NCBI GenBank assembly: GCA_946480635.1
Contig: CAMLKV010000005.1
Span: forward strand, 1 to 17,904
Length of the DNA: 17,904 nt
Direction: 5' to 3'
Source: an uncultured Flavobacterium sp.
GTDB lineage: Bacteria; Bacteroidota; Bacteroidia; Flavobacteriales; Flavobacteriaceae
This document shows, in pieces, positions 1 through 7,547 of this stretch. A program made the position numbers and the translations under genes. The stretch's first letter is position 1. The number at the start of each line of letters is the position of its first letter. The notes beneath the pieces are model-generated. The model had not been told where the DNA came from, searched no databases, and saw only the letters and a list, made by a program, of their open reading frames with translations.

Positions 1-283
1 TTCGGAAGTTAATACTTTTTACTTTGATAAATTTTTCCATTTAACTGAAGATATCACACTAACGGATTCAATTTTAAGAACTCCAAGAGAAATAAGAGAA
101 GCTTTTGATAATGACAAAATAAGTACTTTAAAAGATATTATGTGGCTTAGAATTGAGTTTCCAGAAGTCATAAACAGTGCAATTTTTGAAAGTATAAATT
201 TCACTTTAAATTGTTTTCCGGTAATAAATAAAAAACTGATAAACTTAGCTCAAAGAATTGATCCGTTCATTAATACCATTTAA
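1..283 (+). pseudogene. tssF: TssF baseplate subunit, upstream fragment ending at a premature stop
   Basis: This open frame enters from the left edge (codons in phase with base 2) and gives 93 residues before TAA at 281-283. It contains the segments LRTPREIREAF, MWLRIEFPEVINSAIFES and FPVINKKLINLAQRIDPFIN, which I recognise as the central part of Bacteroidota TssF, the T6SS baseplate wedge protein that pairs with TssG and TssK. It stops just after the FINTI segment, whereas the rest of the protein continues in another frame from about 280 (see the 340-1044 entry). The start of the gene lies outside the window. I call this a broken tssF rather than a short natural gene because the two pieces together resemble one family member with a gap at the junction. 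The family match is from memory; whether the lesion is real or an assembly fault cannot be told from this sequence. Confidence 0.7.
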
Positions 284-339
284 AAGATTTTTCTAATAAA
301 TCATTAGAAGCCGGTCAAGCAAGTTTAAGGAGTAATGGA

Positions 340-1044
340 GTGAATCGTTTTGATGAACGTAATGCTTCCGAGATGATGCAATACCTTTTAGAATTACTAA
401 AAGATGAAAGTGCTTCTTTCTCAGTATTGGGCGGAGATTTTGTAAGAAGTATAATTGGTGAAATGAACCAGCTTATTGCAACACTAGAACAGCAAACAAA
501 AGAAAGTTCATTTTTAAAATCTAATTTTCCTTATGTTGTGGTTAAATCTAAATTATTAGATGAAAGAACTGAAAATGATACTTTTTTTGTCAATTTCTGG
601 TCAACATGTGGGGAAGATGCTAATGATATTAAGCCTGGAACAAAGCTAGAATTACCTTTTGGAACTGATTTTATAGGAAATTCGATGTATTTGGTACAAC
701 CAAGTGTAGGAGGCAAGACAAGACTTACTTCGAGAGAAAAAATTCTTTCTTATCGTGAAGCTTTATTGTCGCATGGAAGGATTGTAACGTTTGCTGATAT
801 TAAAACATTTTGTTTAAAGCATTTTGGTCATACAATTTCTAGAATTGAAGTAGATAAAGGAACCAAAATAGATCCTTCTTTGAAAACAGGATTTGTAAGA
901 ACAATTGATATTAAAGTATTTAAAAATACAGATGATGAAATTCATTTTTCAGATAATGAATGGAATTATTTATGCGATAATTTGATGCATAAACTTGATC
1001 AAGTTTCATCTAATATTTATCCATACAGATTAATAGTAAATTAA
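340..1044 (+). CDS. tssF: TssF baseplate subunit, C-terminal part (separate reading frame)
   Basis: The 234-residue product from a GTG codon matches the C-terminal region of TssF: VNRFDERNASEMMQYLLELL, then DESASFSVLGGDF, a PGTKLELPFGTDF segment, VGGKTRLTSREKILSYREALLS, and a final beta-rich tail. The same frame is open upstream back to about 280, encoding SLEAGQASLRSNGVNRFDE across 301-354, so GTG 340 is only a formal start and the coding homology begins before it. AAGGAG at 327-332 looks like a ribosome site but is probably part of the coding sequence. Relative to the upstream fragment the frame differs by one position and, from what I recall of the family, a stretch of roughly twenty residues is missing. 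The gene ends 13 bases before a strong terminator and converges on tssH. Without an intact TssF the baseplate should fail, unless the halves assemble or another tssF exists. Confidence 0.75.
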   Translation: MNRFDERNASEMMQYLLELLKDESASFSVLGGDFVRSIIGEMNQLIATLEQQTKESSFLKSNFPYVVVKSKLLDERTENDTFFVNFWSTCGEDANDIKPGTKLELPFGTDFIGNSMYLVQPSVGGKTRLTSREKILSYREALLSHGRIVTFADIKTFCLKHFGHTISRIEVDKGTKIDPSLKTGFVRTIDIKVFKNTDDEIHFSDNEWNYLCDNLMHKLDQVSSNIYPYRLIVN

Positions 1045-1056
1045 AGTTAAGTCAAC

Positions 1057-1084
1057 AAAAAAGGAGCTTAAAAGCTCCTTTTTT
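1057..1084. terminator. Bidirectional intrinsic terminator between tssF and tssH
   Basis: A perfect 13-base inverted repeat (AAAAAAGGAGCTT at 1057-1069 and its complement at 1072-1084) has almost no loop. It carries a G/C core flanked by an A-run on one side and a T-run on the other, so it can end transcription on both strands. It lies exactly between the convergent tssF and tssH genes. Confidence 0.85.
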
Positions 1085-1085
1085 A

Positions 1086-3533
1086 TTAATTTATATCCCA
1101 AATTAAATTATTGTCCTTTAAGCTGACAGTAACGTTACTTCCTTCAAGGACTTCGTTTGAAATTATTTTTTTGGCCAATGGTCTTCTAAGCTCAGAACGT
1201 ATAATTCCTTTTAAAGGTCTTGCTCCATATGTAGCATTAAATCCATTATCTACTAAAAATGATTTAGCTTCTTCAGAAATATTGATTGAAATTTCTAATG
1301 ACTTAAGTAAGTCATATAACTCTTTTTTAAGATGGATTTCAAAAATTCCAAGAGCATTTTCTTTAGAAATTGGAGCGAAAGGAATAATCTCAGTCAAACG
1401 TCCAAGGAATTCAGGTCTAAAATGTTTAGTCATGATTTCCATCAATTGATTTGATGATGGGTAACCACTACCATTTGTAATTGACTCAACTATAAACTGA
1501 GAACCAATATTTGATGTAAATAAAATGAGAGCATTTGAAAAATCACCTTCTTTTCCTAAACGATCGTGAAGTTTTCCTTCATCCATAATTTGTAAGAATA
1601 CATCAAAAACCGAAGGATGTGCTTTTTCGATTTCATCAAAAAGAACGATAGAGTAGGGCTTTTGTCTAATTTTATTCACAAGTAATCCTCCATCTTCATA
1701 ACCCACATATCCGGGAGGTGCTCCATATAACAATGCTGCTGAATGCTCTTCTTTAAACTCAGACATATCGAAACGGATAATAGCACTTTCGTCTTGAAAA
1801 AGAAAATCTGCTAATGATTTTGCTAATTCTGTTTTACCAGTTCCTGTTGGCCCTAAAAAGAAGAAGGAACCCATGGGTTGACCAGCTTTACTTAAACCTG
1901 ATCTAGATTCTAGTACAGATTCAGAAACTATTTCAATGGCTAAATCTTGACCAACAACTCTTTTCTTTAAAATCTCCTCCATGTTTTGAAGACGATCTTT
2001 CTCTTCACTTTGCAATTTTCCTAATGGAATATTTGTTTTTTGAGCCACAATTGCACCCAAATCAATTGGTTCGATATGGTCTTTTTTACTTTGTGCAATT
2101 GTAGTAAGTCTTTCTAAAAGATTTTCTAATTTAGAAATTAAAGTTTCTGCATCAATTTCTGTTAAATTTTCATCTTCAGTATGTTGCTCTTGAGTTAATA
2201 AATAATGAGCTTTGCGTTTAATATCTTCATAAAACCATTTGGCTTCTTGTAATTTTGCTTCTTCATTTAGCTCTTTTATTGTCTCCAATTTTTTCAATAA
2301 AATATCCTTTTCAGAAAGAAATGATTCTCCAGCTGTTTTAATAACTGACATTGTTCTGTCTAGTAAATTAAGTGCAGATTCCGGTAGGCTTTTTTCTTTC
2401 AGATAGCGCTTAGATAATCGGATAGATTCTCTAATAGTATCATCACTAGTTTTGATATTGTGGTGTGCTTGATATGATTTTAATGCCGTTTTGATTATTC
2501 TGAAAGCTTTTTCATCATCAGGTTCATCAATTTTTATCATTTCGAACATGCCTGATAATACTTCGTCTTTTTCAATTTTTTTAGTGAATTCATCAACAGT
2601 CGTAGTTGCAATCAACGTTAATCCTTTTGACAACTCACTTTTTAATATGCTAGAAATTCCAGCATTATCACTGTTTTTATCTAATAAAACATGAATTCCA
2701 TCAATAACTAAAATTGCTTTTGGATATGATTTTAGCTCCTGAATCAGTTTTTTCAGTCTGTCTTCAATTTCACCTTTATATGATGCTCCTGCAATGAGTG
2801 TTCCTAAATCTAATTCGAAAACTTCAGTATTAAGAAGTTTTTCAGGAACCTGATTAGAAACAATAGCGTTGGCAAAACCATTTATAACTGATGATTTTCC
2901 AACACCAGGATAACCATTAAGTAGTACATTAGGTTTAGAAAAACGACATAAAATTTCTGTGATTTCTTTTATCTCTTTATCTCTACCAACAATTTCGATT
3001 TTATTCTTTTTAAGTTTAGCTGTTTTATTTGAACAATATTTGTGAATGTATTTAGAAACAGATCTTTCTGAAGGCAGATTCATTAATTCTGAGTTCAATT
3101 TCCCATCTTCTCTTTCTGTAAGTAATTCAGAGCGAGTAACAGGAAAGCTTTTCATTTGATCAAAGTTGAAACCTACTCCGGGTGTTGCTAGTGCAACCAT
3201 AGTTGCAAATAAATCAATCTCTTCTTTTCCTAAAATATCACGTACAGCATCAGCTTCTGCAATAATATCGTCAATGCTTTCGTGCGCTTCAACTTCGGTT
3301 GGTTTATTGCTCTTTGGAAATTCATCTATTCTAACTTCTGCCCATTCTTCAATGAAAAAAACATCTTTTCCCATCGATTCTAATTCTTTTAAAAGCGACA
3401 AATCACGATGCAAAATTGCTTTTAATAAATGTGCAGCAGTATAATGGTTTTGTTTAGCTTCATGAGCTATTCTTTTAGCTATTTCAAGTGCTGATTGAAG
3501 TTCTTCATGAAAAATTATATTTTCTGTAATCAT
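1086..3533 (-). CDS. tssH: ClpV/TssH, AAA+ ATPase that recycles the T6SS sheath
   Basis: The 815-residue product is a two-ring Clp/Hsp100 ATPase. An N-terminal Clp-N-like domain covers about 1-150. The first ATPase domain has Walker A GYPGVGKS at 207-214 and pore loop AGASYKGEIEDRL. A coiled middle domain lies around 410-480. The second ATPase domain has Walker A GPTGTGKT at 561-568, pore motif GYVG at 608-611, Walker B VLFDEIEKAH around 630-639, arginine R712 in FRPEFLGRL and sensor-2 GAR at 770-772. In the first domain Walker B reads AILVIDGIH, with Gly279 where Glu is expected, and the arginine-finger site reads VLSGMFE instead of the usual RRF, so this ring is probably weak or inactive in hydrolysis. 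ClpV pulls TssC out of contracted sheaths. It is the last gene of the minus-strand operon, 15 bases after the second PKD gene, which distinguishes it from housekeeping ClpB. Confidence 0.93.
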   Translation of the reverse strand: MITENIIFHEELQSALEIAKRIAHEAKQNHYTAAHLLKAILHRDLSLLKELESMGKDVFFIEEWAEVRIDEFPKSNKPTEVEAHESIDDIIAEADAVRDILGKEEIDLFATMVALATPGVGFNFDQMKSFPVTRSELLTEREDGKLNSELMNLPSERSVSKYIHKYCSNKTAKLKKNKIEIVGRDKEIKEITEILCRFSKPNVLLNGYPGVGKSSVINGFANAIVSNQVPEKLLNTEVFELDLGTLIAGASYKGEIEDRLKKLIQELKSYPKAILVIDGIHVLLDKNSDNAGISSILKSELSKGLTLIATTTVDEFTKKIEKDEVLSGMFEMIKIDEPDDEKAFRIIKTALKSYQAHHNIKTSDDTIRESIRLSKRYLKEKSLPESALNLLDRTMSVIKTAGESFLSEKDILLKKLETIKELNEEAKLQEAKWFYEDIKRKAHYLLTQEQHTEDENLTEIDAETLISKLENLLERLTTIAQSKKDHIEPIDLGAIVAQKTNIPLGKLQSEEKDRLQNMEEILKKRVVGQDLAIEIVSESVLESRSGLSKAGQPMGSFFFLGPTGTGKTELAKSLADFLFQDESAIIRFDMSEFKEEHSAALLYGAPPGYVGYEDGGLLVNKIRQKPYSIVLFDEIEKAHPSVFDVFLQIMDEGKLHDRLGKEGDFSNALILFTSNIGSQFIVESITNGSGYPSSNQLMEIMTKHFRPEFLGRLTEIIPFAPISKENALGIFEIHLKKELYDLLKSLEISINISEEAKSFLVDNGFNATYGARPLKGIIRSELRRPLAKKIISNEVLEGSNVTVSLKDNNLIWDIN

Positions 3534-3548
3534 TTTTTCTCTTTTTTA

Positions 3549-4622
3549 TTAATCTTCAGTCCAACCAATAAGTCCTTTTACTTTGTAAGTAATGGTAAAA
3601 CCATCAATACAATTTAGATTATCTTTTGTAAGTCGGAATGATTCAATTTTAATTTCTTTTCCTTTTATTCTTTTGCAAAACTCTTCAAATGATATTACTT
3701 GGTCGCCATTTTTGATAACAGGAATTTGATAGTTGCCACAAATGTATTTGCTGAAATCTTCTTTTTCTTTAGTTTGATTTGCTACTTGATGAAGTAGTAA
3801 CTCAAATTGATTTTCGGAAATATCAGGAGCAAATTCGCTTATATGTCTTTCGCGTGAACGAGTTGGAATTGTTTTTAGTATTTTATCTGTAGCATCAGGT
3901 TTAGGATTTCCCTTTGGTTTATAGAAGGCTTCTACAGGTTTTTCATAAGTGTAACCTTCCTCAAGCATCATTTCACTATCTTTTTTGAATGCTGGGCGTG
4001 GTTTAATGTAAATTATTTTTGAAGTTTTAAACTTATATTCTCCGTTTACAATAAGTGTAACTGTTTTAGGACCAGGTGTTCTAAAACTATAATTAGGAAA
4101 TTCATTGGTGTTATCAATTTGACCTGTTTCACCGAAACTCCATTCCCAAGAAAAAGTTTCATTCGTATAGTATTTATATGTGAAGTTAACTTTTTGTCCA
4201 ACAGCAGCAATTTTAGGGGCTATAATTACAGGTAACTTAGTTCTGTCAAGTATTTCGCCATGATTTTTAATTTGAATTTTTTTCTCTTTCAAGCAAAAAC
4301 CATTAATCACTAATGTGATTGTATAAACACCAGGCTCAGTATATTTATGAAGTGCATGATTTTTTGTTTCTCTAGGACTGCCATCTCCAAAGTCCCATTT
4401 CCAATCAGTTGCATTAGGAGTCTCATTATGAAATTCAATTACTTCACCAACTGAAAAATTTTCGGCAACTATATAAAAGTCAGAAGTGTCACAATCAACA
4501 TGCTTTTTATATTTAAAACTAAATATTACAACACTTACTAATAATAGTAAAACAAAGAGTGATATAATTTTTGTCTCAAAATTTGAAAAGACAAGTTTAA
4601 AGCTATTGCTATTTTTTTTCAT
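3549..4622 (-). CDS. tssP: PKD-domain inner-membrane protein, TssP-like (second copy)
   Basis: The 357-residue product has a short cytoplasmic start, one membrane segment (about 18-37) and a periplasmic part. Two PKD-type beta-sandwich domains follow, with signatures WKWDFGDGS near 74-82 and WEWSFGE near 159-165. A low-complexity linker covers about 208-265, and a C-terminal domain of about 90 residues begins ISENQFELLLHQVANQ. Cysteines near 44, 109, 295, 316 and 338 match those of the upstream neighbour. TssP is the PKD-bearing part of the Bacteroidota TssNQOPR membrane complex, which replaces TssJLM; I assign it from architecture and context. The gene starts 15 bases after its paralogue at 4638-5729, and the two are clearly related along their whole length, which suggests tandem duplication and possible hetero-oligomers. 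Confidence is high for the domain layout and moderate for the TssP name. Confidence 0.7.
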   Translation of the reverse strand: MKKNSNSFKLVFSNFETKIISLFVLLLLVSVVIFSFKYKKHVDCDTSDFYIVAENFSVGEVIEFHNETPNATDWKWDFGDGSPRETKNHALHKYTEPGVYTITLVINGFCLKEKKIQIKNHGEILDRTKLPVIIAPKIAAVGQKVNFTYKYYTNETFSWEWSFGETGQIDNTNEFPNYSFRTPGPKTVTLIVNGEYKFKTSKIIYIKPRPAFKKDSEMMLEEGYTYEKPVEAFYKPKGNPKPDATDKILKTIPTRSRERHISEFAPDISENQFELLLHQVANQTKEKEDFSKYICGNYQIPVIKNGDQVISFEEFCKRIKGKEIKIESFRLTKDNLNCIDGFTITYKVKGLIGWTED

Positions 4623-4637
4623 ATCATTAATAGATGA

Positions 4638-5729
4638 TTAATCATTAATCCAAATGAGGTGTTTTTTTATTTTATAAGTAATTTCAACATTGATAATACA
4701 ATTACTTTCATTTGTTGTAAGTCTGATTTTTGAGATTTTCAACGTCTTTCCAATAAGTTTTTTGCAAAACTCATCGAAAGGCATAATCTTAGAGTCATTT
4801 ATTAGCACAGGAATTTTAAAATCATCACATAAAAAAGCTCCAAAATCGTCTTTGGTTTTACTTTGTTTTGCAACTTGATGTAATAAAAGTTCAAATTGTT
4901 CTTCTGAGATCGAAGGAGCTGTACTTGCATTTTTTTGTGAGTCTTTTTGTTTCTTTTTTGAAGAAGGAGGAACCACAGGTAAAGTCATAGCAAATTCTTC
5001 GGCAGGATCAATTTGAGCAGGTCCTTTTTTTAATTTTAATGGTTTTATTTCTACATCTTCTGCGTAAGCCTGCGTAATTTCTTGTTCCTTTGGTTTAACT
5101 AAAATTGTTTGGGATGTTATACTGTTTATATTTCCATTTATGATTAATGTAACTTTTTTTATTCCAGGGGTTCTATAAGTGTGAGTTGGATTGCTATCTG
5201 TATTATCTAATCTTGAAGATTCACCAAAACTCCATTCCCATGAAAATATATCTGTTCCACTGTAATAATAATCAAACATTACTTCTTCACCAACTTTTAC
5301 CACTTTTGGAGCAATAATCTCTGGAACTCTAATCTTTTTAGACAAATCTCCTACAGATTTAATTACTACATCTTTATAGGTAATACAATTGTCATTTAAG
5401 GTTAATGTAACTCTGTATTTACCAGGTTTCTTGTATATATGAGTTGTGTTTTTTTCGTATTCATTTTTTGAATTATCACCAAAATCCCATTTCCATGTGC
5501 TTGCATTTGGTGTTTCATTATAAAACTCAATAGTTTCTCCTTCAAGCCTATTTTTAGCAACAACATAAAATGTTGAATTTTCACAATCCACATTATTAAT
5601 TGCTTTTGAAAAAAAGAAAATTGTACCTACAATCATTAAAGCAATAAACAAACCTAGTATTCTATAATCAAAGTTTATTAATAAGTTTTGTACGCTTCTT
5701 ACTCCGCGATTCATGTTTTTTTTTGACAC
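4638..5729 (-). CDS. tssP: PKD-domain inner-membrane protein, TssP-like (first copy)
   Basis: The 363-residue product has a basic N-terminus, one membrane segment (about 23-41) and a periplasmic body. Two PKD domains follow (WKWDFGD at 79-85 and WEWSFGE at 164-170, with typical THIYKKPGKYRVTL and THTYRTPG strands), then a Lys/Pro-rich linker (about 214-270) and a conserved C-terminal domain starting ISEEQFELLLHQVAKQ. It is the first gene of the minus-strand operon and faces the promoter region shared with the TssQ-like gene. The likely role is a structural piece of the T6SSiii membrane complex spanning the periplasm. The first PKD domain here has DNS where the paralogue has DGS after WDFG, so the two copies differ in the loop that often binds metal in PKD folds. 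The family call rests on domain architecture and locus context. Confidence 0.7.
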   Translation of the reverse strand: MSKKNMNRGVRSVQNLLINFDYRILGLFIALMIVGTIFFFSKAINNVDCENSTFYVVAKNRLEGETIEFYNETPNASTWKWDFGDNSKNEYEKNTTHIYKKPGKYRVTLTLNDNCITYKDVVIKSVGDLSKKIRVPEIIAPKVVKVGEEVMFDYYYSGTDIFSWEWSFGESSRLDNTDSNPTHTYRTPGIKKVTLIINGNINSITSQTILVKPKEQEITQAYAEDVEIKPLKLKKGPAQIDPAEEFAMTLPVVPPSSKKKQKDSQKNASTAPSISEEQFELLLHQVAKQSKTKDDFGAFLCDDFKIPVLINDSKIMPFDEFCKKLIGKTLKISKIRLTTNESNCIINVEITYKIKKHLIWIND

Positions 5730-5965
5730 GAACTTAAATAAAAAAAATATTTACCACTAATTTTTTATGTAAAATTTCTTACAATTAAATAAATTTTATA
5801 TTTTTGAATCTGTAAGAATTTAATTATTTATTGAAAATCAAAGCTTTAGCGAATTTTCTTACATCGTATGCGTTAATAGTCTGTAAAATTTCTTCATTTA
5901 AAATTTGTTTATTTCATAAAAATTATATTTTTGTAAGGAATTACTTATAAAATAATATAATTGCT
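5730..5965. promoter_or_regulatory. Divergent intergenic region with repeated TGTAA/TTACA sites
   Basis: This gene-free, very A/T-rich stretch separates the tssP-tssP-tssH operon from the tssQ-tssC operon. The five-base word TGTAA occurs at 5768, 5811, 5882 and 5932 and its complement TTACA at 5779 and 5859, six copies in about 170 bases. The first pair forms TGTAA-N6-TTACA (5768-5783). A 13-base direct repeat TGTAAAATTTCTT is at 5768-5780 and 5882-5894. This arrangement suggests an operator array controlling both operons. No regulator is known for it, and no consensus promoter was found for the minus strand. Confidence 0.5.
5905..5933 (+). promoter_or_regulatory. Promoter of the tssQ-tssC operon
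   Basis: TTG at 5905-5907 and TATTTTTG at 5926-5933, spaced by 18 bases, match the Bacteroidota housekeeping sigma consensus (TTG, then TAnnTTTG). The predicted transcript would start near 5940, about 25 bases before the TTG start codon at 5966. A TGTAA copy at 5932-5936 overlaps the -7 element, as expected for a repressor site. Confidence 0.6.
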
Positions 5966-6604
5966 TTGAAAAAAATACTTCCTATAGCTTTAATATTAAT
6001 TGTTGTCGCAGCTTGTGGCACACCAAAATACATTGAAGAAGTTCCTTTAAAATTAAAGTTTGATGAACAAAAAATCAAAAAAACTTTAGGTATTAAAGAA
6101 AATCAAAATAATCAACGTTTGGCAGATCAATATGAAGAAGGTTTGACAGATGAGCAAATAAGGGTAAAGGAAAAGTATGCAGTTTTGTTAAGTGTAAGAC
6201 CTGACGAGATAAAGCATTATGATTTTTACGAGTACATAGATAAATGGCTTGGTACACCTTATGGAAATAGGTCATTTTCTAAAGATAGTTTGGCAATGGT
6301 GCCGTTTGTACAAGCCTTATACAGTAAAACGTATAAGAAGAGTTTGCCTAAAACTGCTTTAGGAATTTTTAAATCTAAAGATATTGAACTCTTTTTATCT
6401 CGAGTAGATCTTGAGGAAGGGGACTTTATTTTTTTGAGATATAATAAAGATAATCCAATATCTGATGTTGCAATTTATCTTAAAAACGACAGAATATTAG
6501 CTACAACCAAATCGTCAGGTTTGAGAGTATTCAATTTTAATGATGATTACTTTCAGACACGATATTTTGCTTCAGGAAGAATTAAAGAAGAGGATGAAAA
6601 ATAG
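5966..6604 (+). CDS. tssQ: TssQ-like lipoprotein with a degenerate NlpC/P60-type domain
   Basis: The 212-residue product starts at TTG; the frame is closed by TAA at 5948-5950 with no ATG or GTG between, so TTG is the only plausible start. Residues 1-17 form a lipoprotein signal with lipobox VAAC (Cys17), followed by Gly18 rather than Asp, which favours outer-membrane delivery. The second half resembles an NlpC/P60 hydrolase: WLGTPYGNRSFS at 94-105, FVQALY at 114-119, GDFIFLRYN and ISDVAIYL at 165-172. Aligned to the usual DCSG and SHVGIY motifs, the catalytic Cys position is Met111 and the His position is Asp167, so no peptidoglycan cleavage is expected. As the first gene of the core operon and the only lipoprotein in it, it fits TssQ of the TssNQOPR membrane complex. 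The fold assignment is by eye. Confidence 0.72.
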   Translation: MKKILPIALILIVVAACGTPKYIEEVPLKLKFDEQKIKKTLGIKENQNNQRLADQYEEGLTDEQIRVKEKYAVLLSVRPDEIKHYDFYEYIDKWLGTPYGNRSFSKDSLAMVPFVQALYSKTYKKSLPKTALGIFKSKDIELFLSRVDLEEGDFIFLRYNKDNPISDVAIYLKNDRILATTKSSGLRVFNFNDDYFQTRYFASGRIKEEDEK

Positions 6605-6613
6605 AGTAGAAGC

Positions 6614-7546
6614 ATGGATAAAATTATTGATATAAAAAACAAAATCAATTCTATTCCTTACGATATTAAAGCTGAAGTTGTTCTTTCTTCTGTTTTGGAA
6701 TCGTTTAAAAAGGATGGTTCTGATTTTATAATAAACTATGAAGGTCAATTTAGAAGGCCATACAGCACTGATGTTTTAGGTTGTGAAATAGTTGATTATG
6801 ATTATGATGCTACTCAGTTCTTAAAAATAAACATCTCGAGAGACGGAATTTATGATGCTTTGCCTGAAGGTATTTTTCATTATCCAAAATCTCAAAAATT
6901 AAACCAAGCTGTAGACGATATGACTAAAGAATATCGATTACAGCAAAAAGAAGAAGAAGAGGCCCGTCAGTTTTTTATGCCTTTCGAAAATGAATTTTTT
7001 CTAGCAGGCTTGCAAAGAGAAAAATTTGAGAAAGACTTCTTGTTTAAACTCAATGAAGGAAAGCAAATTGACTTTTTATATGATTTTTGGGACTTAGATA
7101 AATCGTATCCAGAAATTTTAATGTCAAAATTCATTAGGATGCTTCCATTTGTTCACAAGATAGTTGGTAAGCTTAATCATACAGCCTATTGTTTACAGTA
7201 TATATTGGGTGAAGAAGTAGAGATAGTAGAGTTAGGTTATCAAGAATTATCCGAAAGTCAACAAAATGTTAGATTAAATGAATGTTGCTTGGGACTTGAT
7301 ATGATTTCAGGAGCTTCATATATGGATTATTCGTTAAACCTTGAATTTAAAATAGGACCACTTCAAAACTCTTCATTTCATGAATACATACATGATGGAG
7401 GAATAAAAAAAGTAATAACCCTTTTTTACGAATATTTTTTACCAATAGAAATTGATGTTAAAACAACCATTCTGTTACCAGAAGATGTTGAATCATTCAA
7501 TTTTAATAATCAACAACCAGTTTTAGGAATAACTACCAGAATATAA
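6614..7546 (+). CDS. tssG: TssG, T6SS baseplate subunit
   Basis: The 310-residue cytoplasmic protein has no signal or membrane segment. I recognise Bacteroidota TssG from RRPYSTDVLG near the start, the segment SRDGIYDALPEGIFHYP, the acidic helix KEEEEARQFFMPFENEF, the FIRMLPFVHKIVGKLNHTA region, and the ending PVLGITTRI. TssG forms the baseplate wedge core with two TssF copies and links it to TssK. The gene begins 9 bases after the lipoprotein gene and ends one base before tssN, so translation is probably coupled. Its usual partner gene tssF is not adjacent but at the left edge of the window, where it is broken. Family identity is from recall of TssG sequences and from context. Confidence 0.85.
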   Translation: MDKIIDIKNKINSIPYDIKAEVVLSSVLESFKKDGSDFIINYEGQFRRPYSTDVLGCEIVDYDYDATQFLKINISRDGIYDALPEGIFHYPKSQKLNQAVDDMTKEYRLQQKEEEEARQFFMPFENEFFLAGLQREKFEKDFLFKLNEGKQIDFLYDFWDLDKSYPEILMSKFIRMLPFVHKIVGKLNHTAYCLQYILGEEVEIVELGYQELSESQQNVRLNECCLGLDMISGASYMDYSLNLEFKIGPLQNSSFHEYIHDGGIKKVITLFYEYFLPIEIDVKTTILLPEDVESFNFNNQQPVLGITTRI

Positions 7547-7547
7547 A

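Noticed and set aside
270..300. Programmed -1 frameshifting as an explanation for the split tssF
   Set aside because: The junction lacks a slippery X-XXY-YYZ heptamer in the correct phase, and a block of sequence seems to be missing as well, so a deletion explains it better.
327..342. AAGGAG followed by GTG as a real ribosome site and start for a new gene
   Set aside because: The sequence before it in the same frame still encodes TssF residues, and SD-like sites are not typical of this group; it is probably coding sequence.
1111..1449. 112-codon plus-strand open frame inside tssH
   Set aside because: It is antisense to well-conserved ClpV coding sequence and has no protein features of its own.
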